DNA of 8,747 nt. Source: Phycisphaerales bacterium UBA1910 (lineage in GTDB: Bacteria; Planctomycetota; Phycisphaerae; Phycisphaerales; UBA1924). The stretch is from the NCBI GenBank assembly GCA_002337545.1, contig DDGE01000055.1, forward strand, positions 134,909 through 143,655, given 5' to 3'. This document shows positions 1 through 7,528 of this stretch, piece by piece. The translations under genes were made by a program, and so were the position numbers. The notes beneath the pieces are model-generated. The model was not told the DNA's origin. It did no database searches and saw only the letters and a list, made by a program, of their open reading frames with translations. How positions within the stretch are numbered: the stretch's first letter is position 1; each line of letters starts with the position of its first letter.

Positions 1-902
1 ACGAGCGCGTAGGGGATCTCGTCGATGACGATCTGGTGCCGGTCCTTCTTGAACTCCTCGACATGGACATTGCCACGCACCGTGACGCGTCCGCGCCCCG
101 TGGAGTACGCGTCGAGGATGCCCTTGCGCCCCAGGATCCGTCCGCCGGTTGGGAAGTCTGGCCCTTGAACACCACGACGGACGACATTGCCGTCCTCGTC
201 GAGCTCGTCCTTCATGAGCTCCACGAGCTCGATCTCGGGGTTGTTCACGACGCGGATGATCGCATCGAGGATCTCTGTCGGGTTATGCGGCGGGAGACTC
301 GTCGCCATTCCCACCGCGATGCCCATCCCGCCGTTGATCAGCAGGTACGGGAACTTGCCCGGCAGCACGGTCGGCTCGAGGAGTCGATCGTCGTAGTTGG
401 GCGCGAAGTCCACCGTGTCGAACTTGATGTCCTGCATCATGTCGACCGCGGCAGCGGTCATCCGCGCTTCGGTGTATCGCATCGCCGCGGGCGGGTCACC
501 GTCGATCGAACCGAAGTTCCCTTGCGGATCGACAACGGGGGTGTTCATTTTCCACTTCTGCGCCATGCCCACCATGGTCGGGTAGATGACGGACTCGCCG
601 TGCGGGTGGTAGTTCCCTGATGTGTCGCCACAGATCTTGGCACACTTGAGATGCTTCTTGCTCGGACGCAGATTGAGATCATTCATCGCGACGAGGATGC
701 GGCGCTGGGAGGGTTTCATCCCGTCACGGACATCGGGCAACGCCCGGTCCATGATCGTGCTCATCGCGTAGGTGAGGTACGAGTCCTGGAGCTCGCGTTC
801 GATCTGCAGATCGACGGCTTTGAGCTCAACGGGGGTATCGGATTGATCGGGCGTCGAGGCGCCCTCATCGGGGGTGCCGTCGGCGTCGAAATGATCGCTC
901 AT
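1..902 (-). CDS. gyrA: DNA gyrase subunit A, N-terminal 300 codons (runs off left edge)
   Basis: GyrA is the cutting and rejoining subunit of the cytoplasmic GyrA2GyrB2 gyrase, which introduces negative supercoils using ATP. The visible part is the breakage-reunion domain. [20 protein letters not shown] lies at residues 45-64, the quinolone-determining segment [12 protein letters not shown] at 99-110, and [10 protein letters not shown] at 127-136. The catalytic tyrosine is Tyr143 in MRYTEARM, and GIAVGMAT and GPDFPTGG follow. The ATG at 902 has GGAG seven bases upstream. The N-terminus is acidic and about 25 residues longer than in E. coli. Residues 229-245 ([14 protein letters not shown]...) look like an extra charged loop just before GPDFP. 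Ser104 keeps the key serine (E. coli Ser83), while Pro108 replaces E. coli Asp87. The PVC-like sequence favours GyrA over ParC, but the C-terminal blades that would settle this lie outside the window. Confidence 0.95.
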   Translation of the reverse strand, partial: MSDHFDADGTPDEGASTPDQSDTPVELKAVDLQIERELQDSYLTYAMSTIMDRALPDVRDGMKPSQRRILVAMNDLNLRPSKKHLKCAKICGDTSGNYHPHGESVIYPTMVGMAQKWKMNTPVVDPQGNFGSIDGDPPAAMRYTEARMTAAAVDMMQDIKFDTVDFAPNYDDRLLEPTVLPGKFPYLLINGGMGIAVGMATSLPPHNPTEILDAIIRVVNNPEIELVELMKDELDEDGNVVRRGVQGPDFPTGGRILGRKGILDAYSTGRGRVTVRGNVHVEEFKKDRHQIVIDEIPYAL

Positions 903-1072
903 GCAGGGTCTCCGCGCGGGTCGGTTGCCGCTCCCGAACCACCTGTCCTGCGCGTGTTCGCATTCGGTGTTTCGGGGTCAAACTATTGTAGGCGCAGAGG
1001 CAAAAACCCGCTTGGATTCCGCCTGGTTTTCAACACCAATTATCTGCGTTCAGACGCCTGAAACCGTGATTC
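903..1072 (-). promoter_or_regulatory. gyrA upstream region with a weak promoter candidate
   Basis: This 170-base gap separates the stop of the 606-residue protein gene from the gyrA start, so gyrA probably has its own promoter. On the minus strand the best -10-like hexamer is TACAAT at 990-985. It would give a leader of roughly 75 bases, but I see no good -35 at the right distance. A short perfect hairpin (TTCAG, four-base loop, CTGAA; 1049-1062) lies just after the upstream stop but has no T-run, so it is not a clear terminator. Read-through from the upstream gene remains possible. Confidence 0.3.
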
Positions 1073-2893
1073 TCAGCGGTGCAACAGTTCCTCGAAACTC
1101 TCTTCAGTTTCTACGAGTAACAGAAGCGTCATCGCGCTCGACTCGATGGGCATGCGTTGATCCCAGAGTGCCATCCGGACCCCCCAGTCCGCATCGTCCG
1201 CGTCGGCGTACATGTGCATCGTTTCACCCTCCGCGATGAGCTGACGCACGAACCGGATCGAGTCCACAAGCCGACCAATCTCGCGAGGGACTTCGCCCGA
1301 ACTGATGCCGCCGGGCGTGATTTGCTCATTCCCAAGCATGGATGCGATCGCGGCCAATGGACGCAGCGCGGACCAGCTCGGGAGGGGAGCGGAGGAACGG
1401 GTAAACACGATCCCCCCCGCGAGATCACGATCAACCCAGTCCAGATCCGCTCGTTTGAGCTGATGCTCCCACACGAGATCGCGCATCTGACGCAAAGCCG
1501 CGCCGGTTGCGATCTCATCACCCCCGGCCAGCTCGATCTGTGCCCACGCGAGGAAGGGCATCTGCGAGACCAGCATCTCGGCCGGCGTCTCGAGATACAC
1601 ACGGGATATAGCGTCCGAGGCGAGGGACGAGCGATCTTTGGGATCGATCTTCGCGCACGCGACGAGCGCATGGGCCACAAGCCCGTGTGCGGCCTCAGGA
1701 AGTATCGGATCAAACCCATCCGCGTTGGAATAGACTGTGTCGATCGTCTGGATCGCGCTGGTGCGCAGGGTGCTGAGGTCTTTGTCACTGATAATGAGTT
1801 CGAGAGGTACCTCGGAGAGCGCGATCACGATCATGCATGTGGCGAGCGGATCGTCCCAGGGTGTAACTTCCTGCTGCTCCACGCGTGCGAGCTCGCGAAG
1901 AACCTCGCGTGCAGTGACGACGGCATCACGCTGTTCCTGCGTTGTCGCGTCGTTGCCATATCGCAGCAGCGCGTACGCTCCAAGCGCCTGCTCAAACGCA
2001 CCGGCGAATGGAGATTCTGTCGTGCCGGTGACCGGGTCCAGGGTGCCCATGAAGCCGTAATCCTCGATGCCCTCCCACTGTCGCCGAACCAGATGCTTCG
2101 CGACCCGATCGCTCATGGTCCCGATTGAACGAACTGAGATCTCACTCGTGTCGATGGTGCGATCACCCCGATCGAGGAACACCCCTCCGAGACCGGGGGC
2201 TGGCTGGGCGATGGACATCGGGATCCAGCGATAAAAACGGAATCCCTGTTCATGGAGATCCTGAGGCGATTGCATCACCAGATTCGCATCGTCGGAGAGA
2301 GCCAGCGACAACGCCGATACGGATCGCGACGGATCGCCCCGCTTGAGAAGGATCGATCCCGGTCCGATGGTGTCCAGCTTCTCGCCCAATCGGACAACGA
2401 ACCCCACCGACCCCGGCGAATAGCCGAAGCCGGGGAGTTCGAGCTCGCTCTCAGAGAGGGGGATGAGTTCATCGCCAAGCTCAATCGAGATCATGATCCG
2501 CTTCGAGAGATCCCGGATGAATGCTTCCCACATCGCATCGCGGTCCTGAGTGAGCTTGGCGTTCACGGCATTGATCGCCTTGCTGGTTGCTCTCCAGACA
2601 AGCGTCGGATCAGGATCAGCGGATGCTGCGTTTCCTCGTCCGAAAACCCGCCCGTCGATGCGGAGGGTGACCGTGACGGCACGCAGTGGCTCGCTCTCGG
2701 CTTCGGGTGCATCGGCACTGGGTAGATCCCAATCCCGGACCCATGTATCGATCTGTGAATAGATCCGCAGTGCTTCGCCGGGCTCGAGACTTGGCTGGCC
2801 CCCCGCTGCCGCGGAATGGATCGCTCCCAGCATGATCAGTATGAGGAGGGTTATCGGGCGTTGCATCGGTAATCCTGTGTGTCTTCTCATCAT
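1073..2893 (-). CDS. Exported protein of unknown function, about 600 residues
   Basis: I do not recognise the family. The protein starts with a Sec-type signal peptide: basic MMRRHTGLPMQRP, hydrophobic ITLLILIMLGA, then an AAA|GG cleavage site near residue 30, so the mature part is probably periplasmic. Residues 70-200 look alternating beta/alpha (RAVTVTLRIDG, FGYSPGSVGFVVRLG, PGSILLKRGDPS). The pattern recalls AMMECR1-like domains, but this is only an impression. Residues 265-606 look helical, with repeated small-residue helices (AFEQALGAYALLRYG, AAHGLVAHALVACA, PFLAWAQIELAGG, ALRPLAAIASMLG), as in alpha/alpha-barrel folds. The start is uncertain. ATG 2893 has GGGAG nine bases upstream, and ATG 2866 (MQRP...) has AGGA six bases upstream and also gives a complete signal peptide. 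An upstream ATG at 2944 falls inside a dyad element and would bury the signal peptide, so I reject it. gyrA follows 170 bases downstream. Confidence 0.8.
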   Translation of the reverse strand: MMRRHTGLPMQRPITLLILIMLGAIHSAAAGGQPSLEPGEALRIYSQIDTWVRDWDLPSADAPEAESEPLRAVTVTLRIDGRVFGRGNAASADPDPTLVWRATSKAINAVNAKLTQDRDAMWEAFIRDLSKRIMISIELGDELIPLSESELELPGFGYSPGSVGFVVRLGEKLDTIGPGSILLKRGDPSRSVSALSLALSDDANLVMQSPQDLHEQGFRFYRWIPMSIAQPAPGLGGVFLDRGDRTIDTSEISVRSIGTMSDRVAKHLVRRQWEGIEDYGFMGTLDPVTGTTESPFAGAFEQALGAYALLRYGNDATTQEQRDAVVTAREVLRELARVEQQEVTPWDDPLATCMIVIALSEVPLELIISDKDLSTLRTSAIQTIDTVYSNADGFDPILPEAAHGLVAHALVACAKIDPKDRSSLASDAISRVYLETPAEMLVSQMPFLAWAQIELAGGDEIATGAALRQMRDLVWEHQLKRADLDWVDRDLAGGIVFTRSSAPLPSWSALRPLAAIASMLGNEQITPGGISSGEVPREIGRLVDSIRFVRQLIAEGETMHMYADADDADWGVRMALWDQRMPIESSAMTLLLLVETEESFEELLHR

Positions 2894-2908
2894 CGGTGTT
2901 GACTCCCG

Positions 2909-2946
2909 GTGTGGTATTCGTGCAACATGTTGCGTGGGATCCACAC
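2909..2946. repeat. 38-base dyad-symmetric element upstream of the exported protein gene
   Basis: A 12-base perfect palindrome GCAACATGTTGC (2922-2933) is flanked by GTGTGG (2909-2914) and CCACAC (2941-2946). The outer arms are perfect inverted repeats centred on exactly the same point (2927.5). The spacers between arms are not complementary as DNA apart from one C-G pair. In plus-strand RNA, five of their seven positions could pair, four of them as G-U. The element ends 15 bases upstream of the ATG at 2893 and abuts that start's GGGAG. It could be an operator for a dimeric regulator or an RNA hairpin in the leader. Which of these it is cannot be read from the sequence. Confidence 0.55.
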
Positions 2947-3019
2947 GCTCAACGGCTCTCCATGGCCCAGAATCGGGTTTGGGGCGTCAGGGTCGCGGAT
3001 CGCACGCTTGATCTCAGGT

Positions 3020-3036
3020 TTGGCACGCGAGTTGTA
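3020..3036 (+). promoter_or_regulatory. Sigma-54-like promoter candidate (-24/-12)
   Basis: TTGGCACG, four bases, then TTGTA matches the sigma-54 consensus TTGGCACG-N4-TTGCA/T, with the correct GG-to-G spacing and one mismatch (T for C in the -12 element). Transcription would begin near 3047, giving a leader of about 27 bases to the small ORF at 3074. The mismatch falls in a conserved position, so activity could be low. No activator site was recognised. Confidence 0.35.
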
Positions 3037-3059
3037 CTACTCTGGGTGACAACTGAAAA
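3031..3059 (-). promoter_or_regulatory. Weak sigma-70-like promoter candidate for the exported protein gene
   Basis: On the minus strand, TTTTCA (3059-3054), 17 bases and TACAAC (3036-3031) match the -35 and -10 hexamers at four of six positions each, with ideal spacing. It points toward the gene starting at 2893. It overlaps the plus-strand sigma-54-like site almost exactly, so the two would compete if both are real. Matches of this quality arise often by chance. Confidence 0.2.
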
Positions 3060-3073
3060 CAGGAGAAACCCAA

Positions 3074-3163
3074 ATGGCCGCTATGCAAGAACTTGTCGTG
3101 ATGACCGCTGTCCGCCGACGCATCCTTGTGCTCACCCTGCTGAGCTTCGTGGCGATGTGCTAA
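3074..3163 (+). CDS. Candidate small hydrophobic peptide, 29 residues
   Basis: A complete 29-codon ORF with AGGAG eight bases before its ATG, a stronger ribosome binding site than most genes in the window have. The peptide begins MAAMQELVVMTAV, has an arginine triplet at residues 14-16, and ends in the hydrophobic stretch ILVLTLLSFVAMC directly before TAA. That is compatible with one short membrane helix with a basic cytoplasmic side. It could be a small membrane protein, a type I toxin-like peptide, or the remnant of a lost lipoprotein or signal-peptide gene. The last is suggested by the terminal cysteine, although VAMC is not a proper lipobox. A sigma-54-like site lies upstream and a hairpin 48 bases downstream. 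It is too short for codon statistics to help, and no family is recognised. Confidence 0.4.
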   Translation: MAAMQELVVMTAVRRRILVLTLLSFVAMC

Positions 3164-3211
3164 ACCCAGACAATCACCCACGAAGAGCATAGCCCGCTCA
3201 AACAGATCAAT

Positions 3212-3250
3212 GGTTCGGACGCATGTGTGTGTGTTGTGGTCGTCCGAACC
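3212..3250. repeat. 10-bp perfect hairpin with GT-rich loop
   Basis: GGTTCGGACG (3212-3221) and CGTCCGAACC (3241-3250) are perfect inverted repeats around a 19-base loop containing a run of TG dinucleotides. No T-run follows on either strand, so it is not a standard terminator. On the plus strand it lies 48 bases after the stop of the small ORF and could stabilise or end that transcript. On the minus strand it lies beyond the rpsA terminator. Confidence 0.5.
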
Positions 3251-3335
3251 CCGCCCCAGCGTGGTCGCGTGACGCTCCGACGCGAGATATCGCGCCGTCC
3301 CTATACACGAGCATCGTCCGCGCCCCTGGGATCAC

Positions 3336-3372
3336 AAAAGACGCCCCGACCAAGTCCTCGGTCGGGGCGTCT
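3336..3372 (-). terminator. rpsA terminator
   Basis: A 13-bp perfect stem (3339-3351 with 3360-3372; core GACGCCCCGACC / GGTCGGGGCGTC) with an 8-base loop begins 32 bases beyond the rpsA stop. In minus-strand RNA the stem is followed by UUUU and then GUG, a short but typical tail. On the plus strand the stem is followed by GCGGTTTTG, so any termination in that direction would be weaker. Confidence 0.85.
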
Positions 3373-3404
3373 GCGGTTTTGTGCTCAATCAAGCAATCGC
3401 TCGA

Positions 3405-5189
<1,785 letters not shown>

Positions 5190-5206
5190 GCGTTCTACTT
5201 CCTTTC

Positions 5207-5222
5207 ATACGCGAATGCGTAT
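5207..5222 (-). promoter_or_regulatory. Small hairpin immediately upstream of the rpsA ribosome binding site
   Basis: ATACGC and GCGTAT form a perfect 6-bp stem with a 4-base loop, ending three bases before the AGGAAG of rpsA (5198-5203). In many bacteria S1 represses translation of its own mRNA through leader structure. The position fits such a role, but one short stem is weak evidence. Confidence 0.35.
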
Positions 5223-5730
5223 TTGTGAGAGCGCTCCCGCGATCTGGCTCGGCCTTGCCTTCGCGTGTGCCCTCACACCGATCTGCCCTCTAATCGAGCA
5301 TTTCGGCTGCACCCCGATGGGTGCGTCTGAGGTTGATGTACCCCCGGCTTTCAGGACCTTCCTGAAGACCGGATTGGCCGATCCCATGAACTGTCATGGG
5401 AAAGGAAGGATAGATCGGATCCACGCGCGGGAAAAGCCTCAGGGCCAAGGATTTGCGGTGTTCTCATGAAACAACGGCTGAGATTGGCCACAACCCGCAA
5501 ATTCAGACGATATTCACTCTCTGAAAATACTTTCCGAGCTTGTCTGAGTTGGGCTTGCTCAACCATGAAGGATACGATCTGAATCTGCACTCGGCTTTAT
5601 TGGGAAGCTGAGCATCCGCCCTGAGCAGTAGAGCGGATGGTTCTCCCCCCTTTCGTGGGGATCTCGGAGGATAGCGTCAGCTGCTGATCATCAGGCGATC
5701 AACATCGCCGATTGAAACGGGTGCAAACGC
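5223..5730. other. Divergent rpsA/dehydrogenase intergenic region, rich in short inverted repeats, no gene seen
   Basis: No ORF here has both a ribosome binding site and protein-like composition, and I recognise no tRNA, tmRNA, SRP RNA or RNase P RNA. Perfect short stems are frequent: 5309-5324 (GCACCC/GGGTGC, loop 4), 5350-5366 (TTCAGGA/TCCTGAA, loop 3), 5383-5400 (CCCATGA/TCATGGG, loop 4), 5502-5525 (TTCAGA/TCTGAA, loop 12), 5613-5639 (CATCCGC/GCGGATG, loop 13) and 5644-5661 (TCCCC/GGGGA). These would lie in the leaders of rpsA (minus) or of the dehydrogenase (plus). No convincing promoter stands out for either gene. A poor candidate for the plus strand is TTGGGC, 18 bases, TACGAT near 5549-5578. 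Confidence 0.5.
5443..5502. repeat. Two interleaved inverted repeats, possible pseudoknot
   Basis: GGCCAA (5443-5448) pairs with TTGGCC (5484-5489), and ATTTGCGG (5451-5458) pairs with CCGCAAAT (5495-5502). The arms interleave in the order A-B-A'-B', as in an H-type pseudoknot. The 8-bp pairing is unlikely to be pure chance at this spacing. The 6-bp one easily could be. Confidence 0.3.
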
Positions 5731-7053
5731 ATGACTGCAACAGCCACCGCGACCGAACTCCCCCGCGGCTCGGTCACCGACGAACTCGGATTCCCCGACG
5801 ATCCGGATAACCTGTACCTGCAAACCGTGAACACGATGCTCGCGGCGGCGGATCTGATCAACCTCAAGCACCGCACCCGCATTATCCTCGCTCAACCCAA
5901 GAACGAGTACATGGTGCACTTTCCCGTGAAAATGGATGACGGGCACCACAAGCTCTTCAAGGGCTACCGGATCCAGCACAACAACGCCTGTGGCCCCTAC
6001 AAGGGCGGATTCCGTTTCCATCACGATGTGCATCTTGACGATGTCAAGTCGCTCGCATTCCTGATGACCATGAAATGTGCCGTTGTCCGCATCCCATTCG
6101 GCGGCGGCAAGGGTGGCGTCAAGGTCAACCCACGCGAACTGAGTGAAGGCGAACTGCAACGCGTGACCCGTCGCTACTGCAGCGCCATCATGGATCAGAT
6201 CGGCCCGGATGTTGACATCCCCGCACCCGATGTCGGAACCAACGCCCAGATCATGGCATGGTTCGCGGATACCTACATGATGTCCTCCTCGCATCAGCAC
6301 CACGACGCGCTCCGTGTTGTCACCGGCAAGCCGGTCGAGTACGGCGGGTCCGCTGGTCGCGAGAAGGCAACCGGTCAGGGTGTCGCCGACACCATGGCCG
6401 AGATGCTCCCCGGGATTGGTATCCCCCTCCAGGGCATGAAGGTCTCGCTCCTCGGCTTTGGTAATGTGAACGGCTGGGGCGGACAGATCCTTCAGGATAT
6501 GGGCGCCAAGGTCGTCGCGGTCGGCGATCACACCGGGTTCATCCGCAACGACAACGGGATCGACTGTAAGGCGCTGTACACATACTCCATGCAGAACGGC
6601 GGCATCGCGGGATACGCCGAAGCCGATTCGATCGGAGAAGAAGATTTCTACCGCACGCCTGTCGATGTGTTCATCCCGGGTGCGCTCGAGCAGATGATCA
6701 AGGAGAAGCAGGCAGAATGGCTCGACTGTAAGGTCATGGTCGAAGCCGCGAACGCTCCTTGTGATCCCTCTGGCGATCGCAAGTGCATGGAGAAGGGCAT
6801 CGAGGTCATCCCCGCGATCCTCGCGAACGCGGGTGGTGTGACCGTGTCCTACTTCGAATGGGTCCAGAACAAGAACGCCGTCACCTGGTCCGCCGAGCAG
6901 GTGGACCGCGAGCTCAACCGGCACATGGTTGTCGCGGCACAGCGCACCATGGAACGACGCAACGAGCTCAAGTGCTCACTGCGTGAAGCGGCCTTCGCCT
7001 CGGCGCTCGACCACATCGGCAGCGTCTACAAGGTCCGCGGGATCTTCCCGTAA
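5731..7053 (+). CDS. Glu/Leu/Phe/Val family dehydrogenase, probably glutamate dehydrogenase
   Basis: The enzyme catalyses reversible oxidative deamination of L-glutamate to 2-oxoglutarate and ammonia with NAD(P), linking nitrogen and carbon metabolism in the cytoplasm. At 440 residues it has the normal hexameric length. The substrate-side motifs are GPYKGGFRFH (88-97), MTMKCAVV (112-119), the catalytic lysine Lys127 in FGGGKGGVKVNP, and Asp167 in DIPAPDVGT. The cofactor domain has TGKPVEYGGSAGREKATG, the Rossmann loop GFGNVNGWGG (242-251), AVGDHTG with acidic Asp266 after the second strand, and ILANAGGVTVSYFEWVQN (363-380). The third glycine of the usual GFGNVG is Asn247. The ATG at 5731 is preceded only by a weak GGGTG seven bases upstream, but no better in-frame start exists. 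Leucine or other amino acid dehydrogenase activity cannot be fully excluded. The gene stands alone and ends at a terminator. Confidence 0.93.
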   Translation: MTATATATELPRGSVTDELGFPDDPDNLYLQTVNTMLAAADLINLKHRTRIILAQPKNEYMVHFPVKMDDGHHKLFKGYRIQHNNACGPYKGGFRFHHDVHLDDVKSLAFLMTMKCAVVRIPFGGGKGGVKVNPRELSEGELQRVTRRYCSAIMDQIGPDVDIPAPDVGTNAQIMAWFADTYMMSSSHQHHDALRVVTGKPVEYGGSAGREKATGQGVADTMAEMLPGIGIPLQGMKVSLLGFGNVNGWGGQILQDMGAKVVAVGDHTGFIRNDNGIDCKALYTYSMQNGGIAGYAEADSIGEEDFYRTPVDVFIPGALEQMIKEKQAEWLDCKVMVEAANAPCDPSGDRKCMEKGIEVIPAILANAGGVTVSYFEWVQNKNAVTWSAEQVDRELNRHMVVAAQRTMERRNELKCSLREAAFASALDHIGSVYKVRGIFP

Positions 7054-7079
7054 ACCATCAAATCAACGAGCAACTCCCC

Positions 7080-7107
7080 ATGCGGCACATCAATGTGCCG
7101 CATTTTT
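7080..7107 (+). terminator. Terminator of the dehydrogenase gene
   Basis: ATGCGGCACAT (7080-7090) and ATGTGCCGCAT (7093-7103) are perfect inverted repeats separated by CA, followed by a run of five T ending at 7107. The stem begins 27 bases after the stop codon at 7053. This is a textbook intrinsic terminator. Confidence 0.93.
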
Positions 7108-7138
7108 GTTAACTCTTCCATGAGGAATATTACGATCC

Positions 7139-7167
7139 TTGACAGCTTGTGGACCACCATGTACACT
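7139..7167 (+). promoter_or_regulatory. Sigma-70-type promoter of the Cys-rich/membrane protein pair
   Basis: A perfect -35 TTGACA (7139-7144), a 17-base spacer and TACACT (7162-7167, four of six matches to TATAAT) form the best promoter in the window. Transcription should start near 7174, leaving a leader of about 38 bases to the ATG at 7212. GGGAG (7199-7203) sits eight bases before that ATG. Confidence 0.75.
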
Positions 7168-7211
7168 GAAACTAGTTCCGCAACTGATACCACAAAACGG
7201 GAGACACCATT

Positions 7212-7523
7212 ATGAATCGGTCTTTCGTTTTCCTTTCGCTTATGTCACTGCTGCTGCTCTCACTCAACCCCACGGCCTCAGCACAGGTCCAACAGCCTGC
7301 CTGCAAGGACGCGACGATATGTAACGGCAGCTGCCCCGCAACTTATTTCTGCACGCCAAGAGTTACCAGCAACTGTGTGTACATGATCTCGACTGGGAGC
7401 GGAGACTGGCAACCCGCTGGCCTGCAATGTGGTGTTTGCTCGAAGACTGTATTTGGGGTGCCTGTTACTCACGGCCCCTGCGGCGCCTCGTGTGTCGACG
7501 CATGCAAGCTCGCCGTGGAGTAA
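7212..7523 (+). CDS. Small secreted cysteine-rich protein, 103 residues
   Basis: No family is recognised. Residues 1-24 are a classic Sec signal peptide (MNRSFVFLSLMSLLLLSL, then an ASA|Q cleavage site). The mature part of about 79 residues has ten cysteines spaced C-x5-C-x3-C-x5-C-x7-C-x17-C-x2-C-x13-C-x3-C-x3-C. The even number, export and small size suggest a compact disulfide-bonded domain. The CxxC and Cx3C pairs could alternatively bind a metal. The start is firm, with GGGAG eight bases upstream and a strong promoter before it. The stop overlaps the region holding the ribosome binding site of the next gene, which starts five bases later, so the two are almost certainly co-transcribed and probably translationally coupled. 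It could be an extracellular binding or structural module, or a secreted effector. The sequence does not decide between these. Confidence 0.8.
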   Translation: MNRSFVFLSLMSLLLLSLNPTASAQVQQPACKDATICNGSCPATYFCTPRVTSNCVYMISTGSGDWQPAGLQCGVCSKTVFGVPVTHGPCGASCVDACKLAVE

Positions 7524-7528
7524 CAGCC

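Noticed and set aside
36..620. Plus-strand open frame opposite gyrA
   Set aside because: gyrA motifs are continuous on the minus strand through this region.
1049..1062. Hairpin TTCAG/CTGAA just after the stop of the exported protein gene
   Set aside because: The stem is only 5 bp with no T-run, so it is not a convincing terminator.
1157..2128. 323-codon plus-strand open frame opposite the exported protein gene
   Set aside because: Composition is Arg/His/Asp-heavy without hydrophobic-core patterning. The minus-strand frame has a signal peptide, good ribosome binding sites and protein-like helices.
5351..5590. 79-codon minus-strand ORF in the rpsA upstream region
   Set aside because: It starts at GTG without a ribosome binding site, overlaps several inverted repeats and shows no family features. 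It is more likely leader or spacer.
5677..6924. 415-codon open frame antisense to the glutamate dehydrogenase
   Set aside because: It mirrors the coding frame of an unmistakable enzyme, is rich in His, Val, Asp and Gly as such shadows are, and has no ribosome binding site or recognisable motif.
7427..7528. Upstream extension of the membrane protein frame
   Set aside because: It would overlap the Cys-rich gene in another frame, hide the signal peptide, and ignore the well-placed GGAG before 7529.
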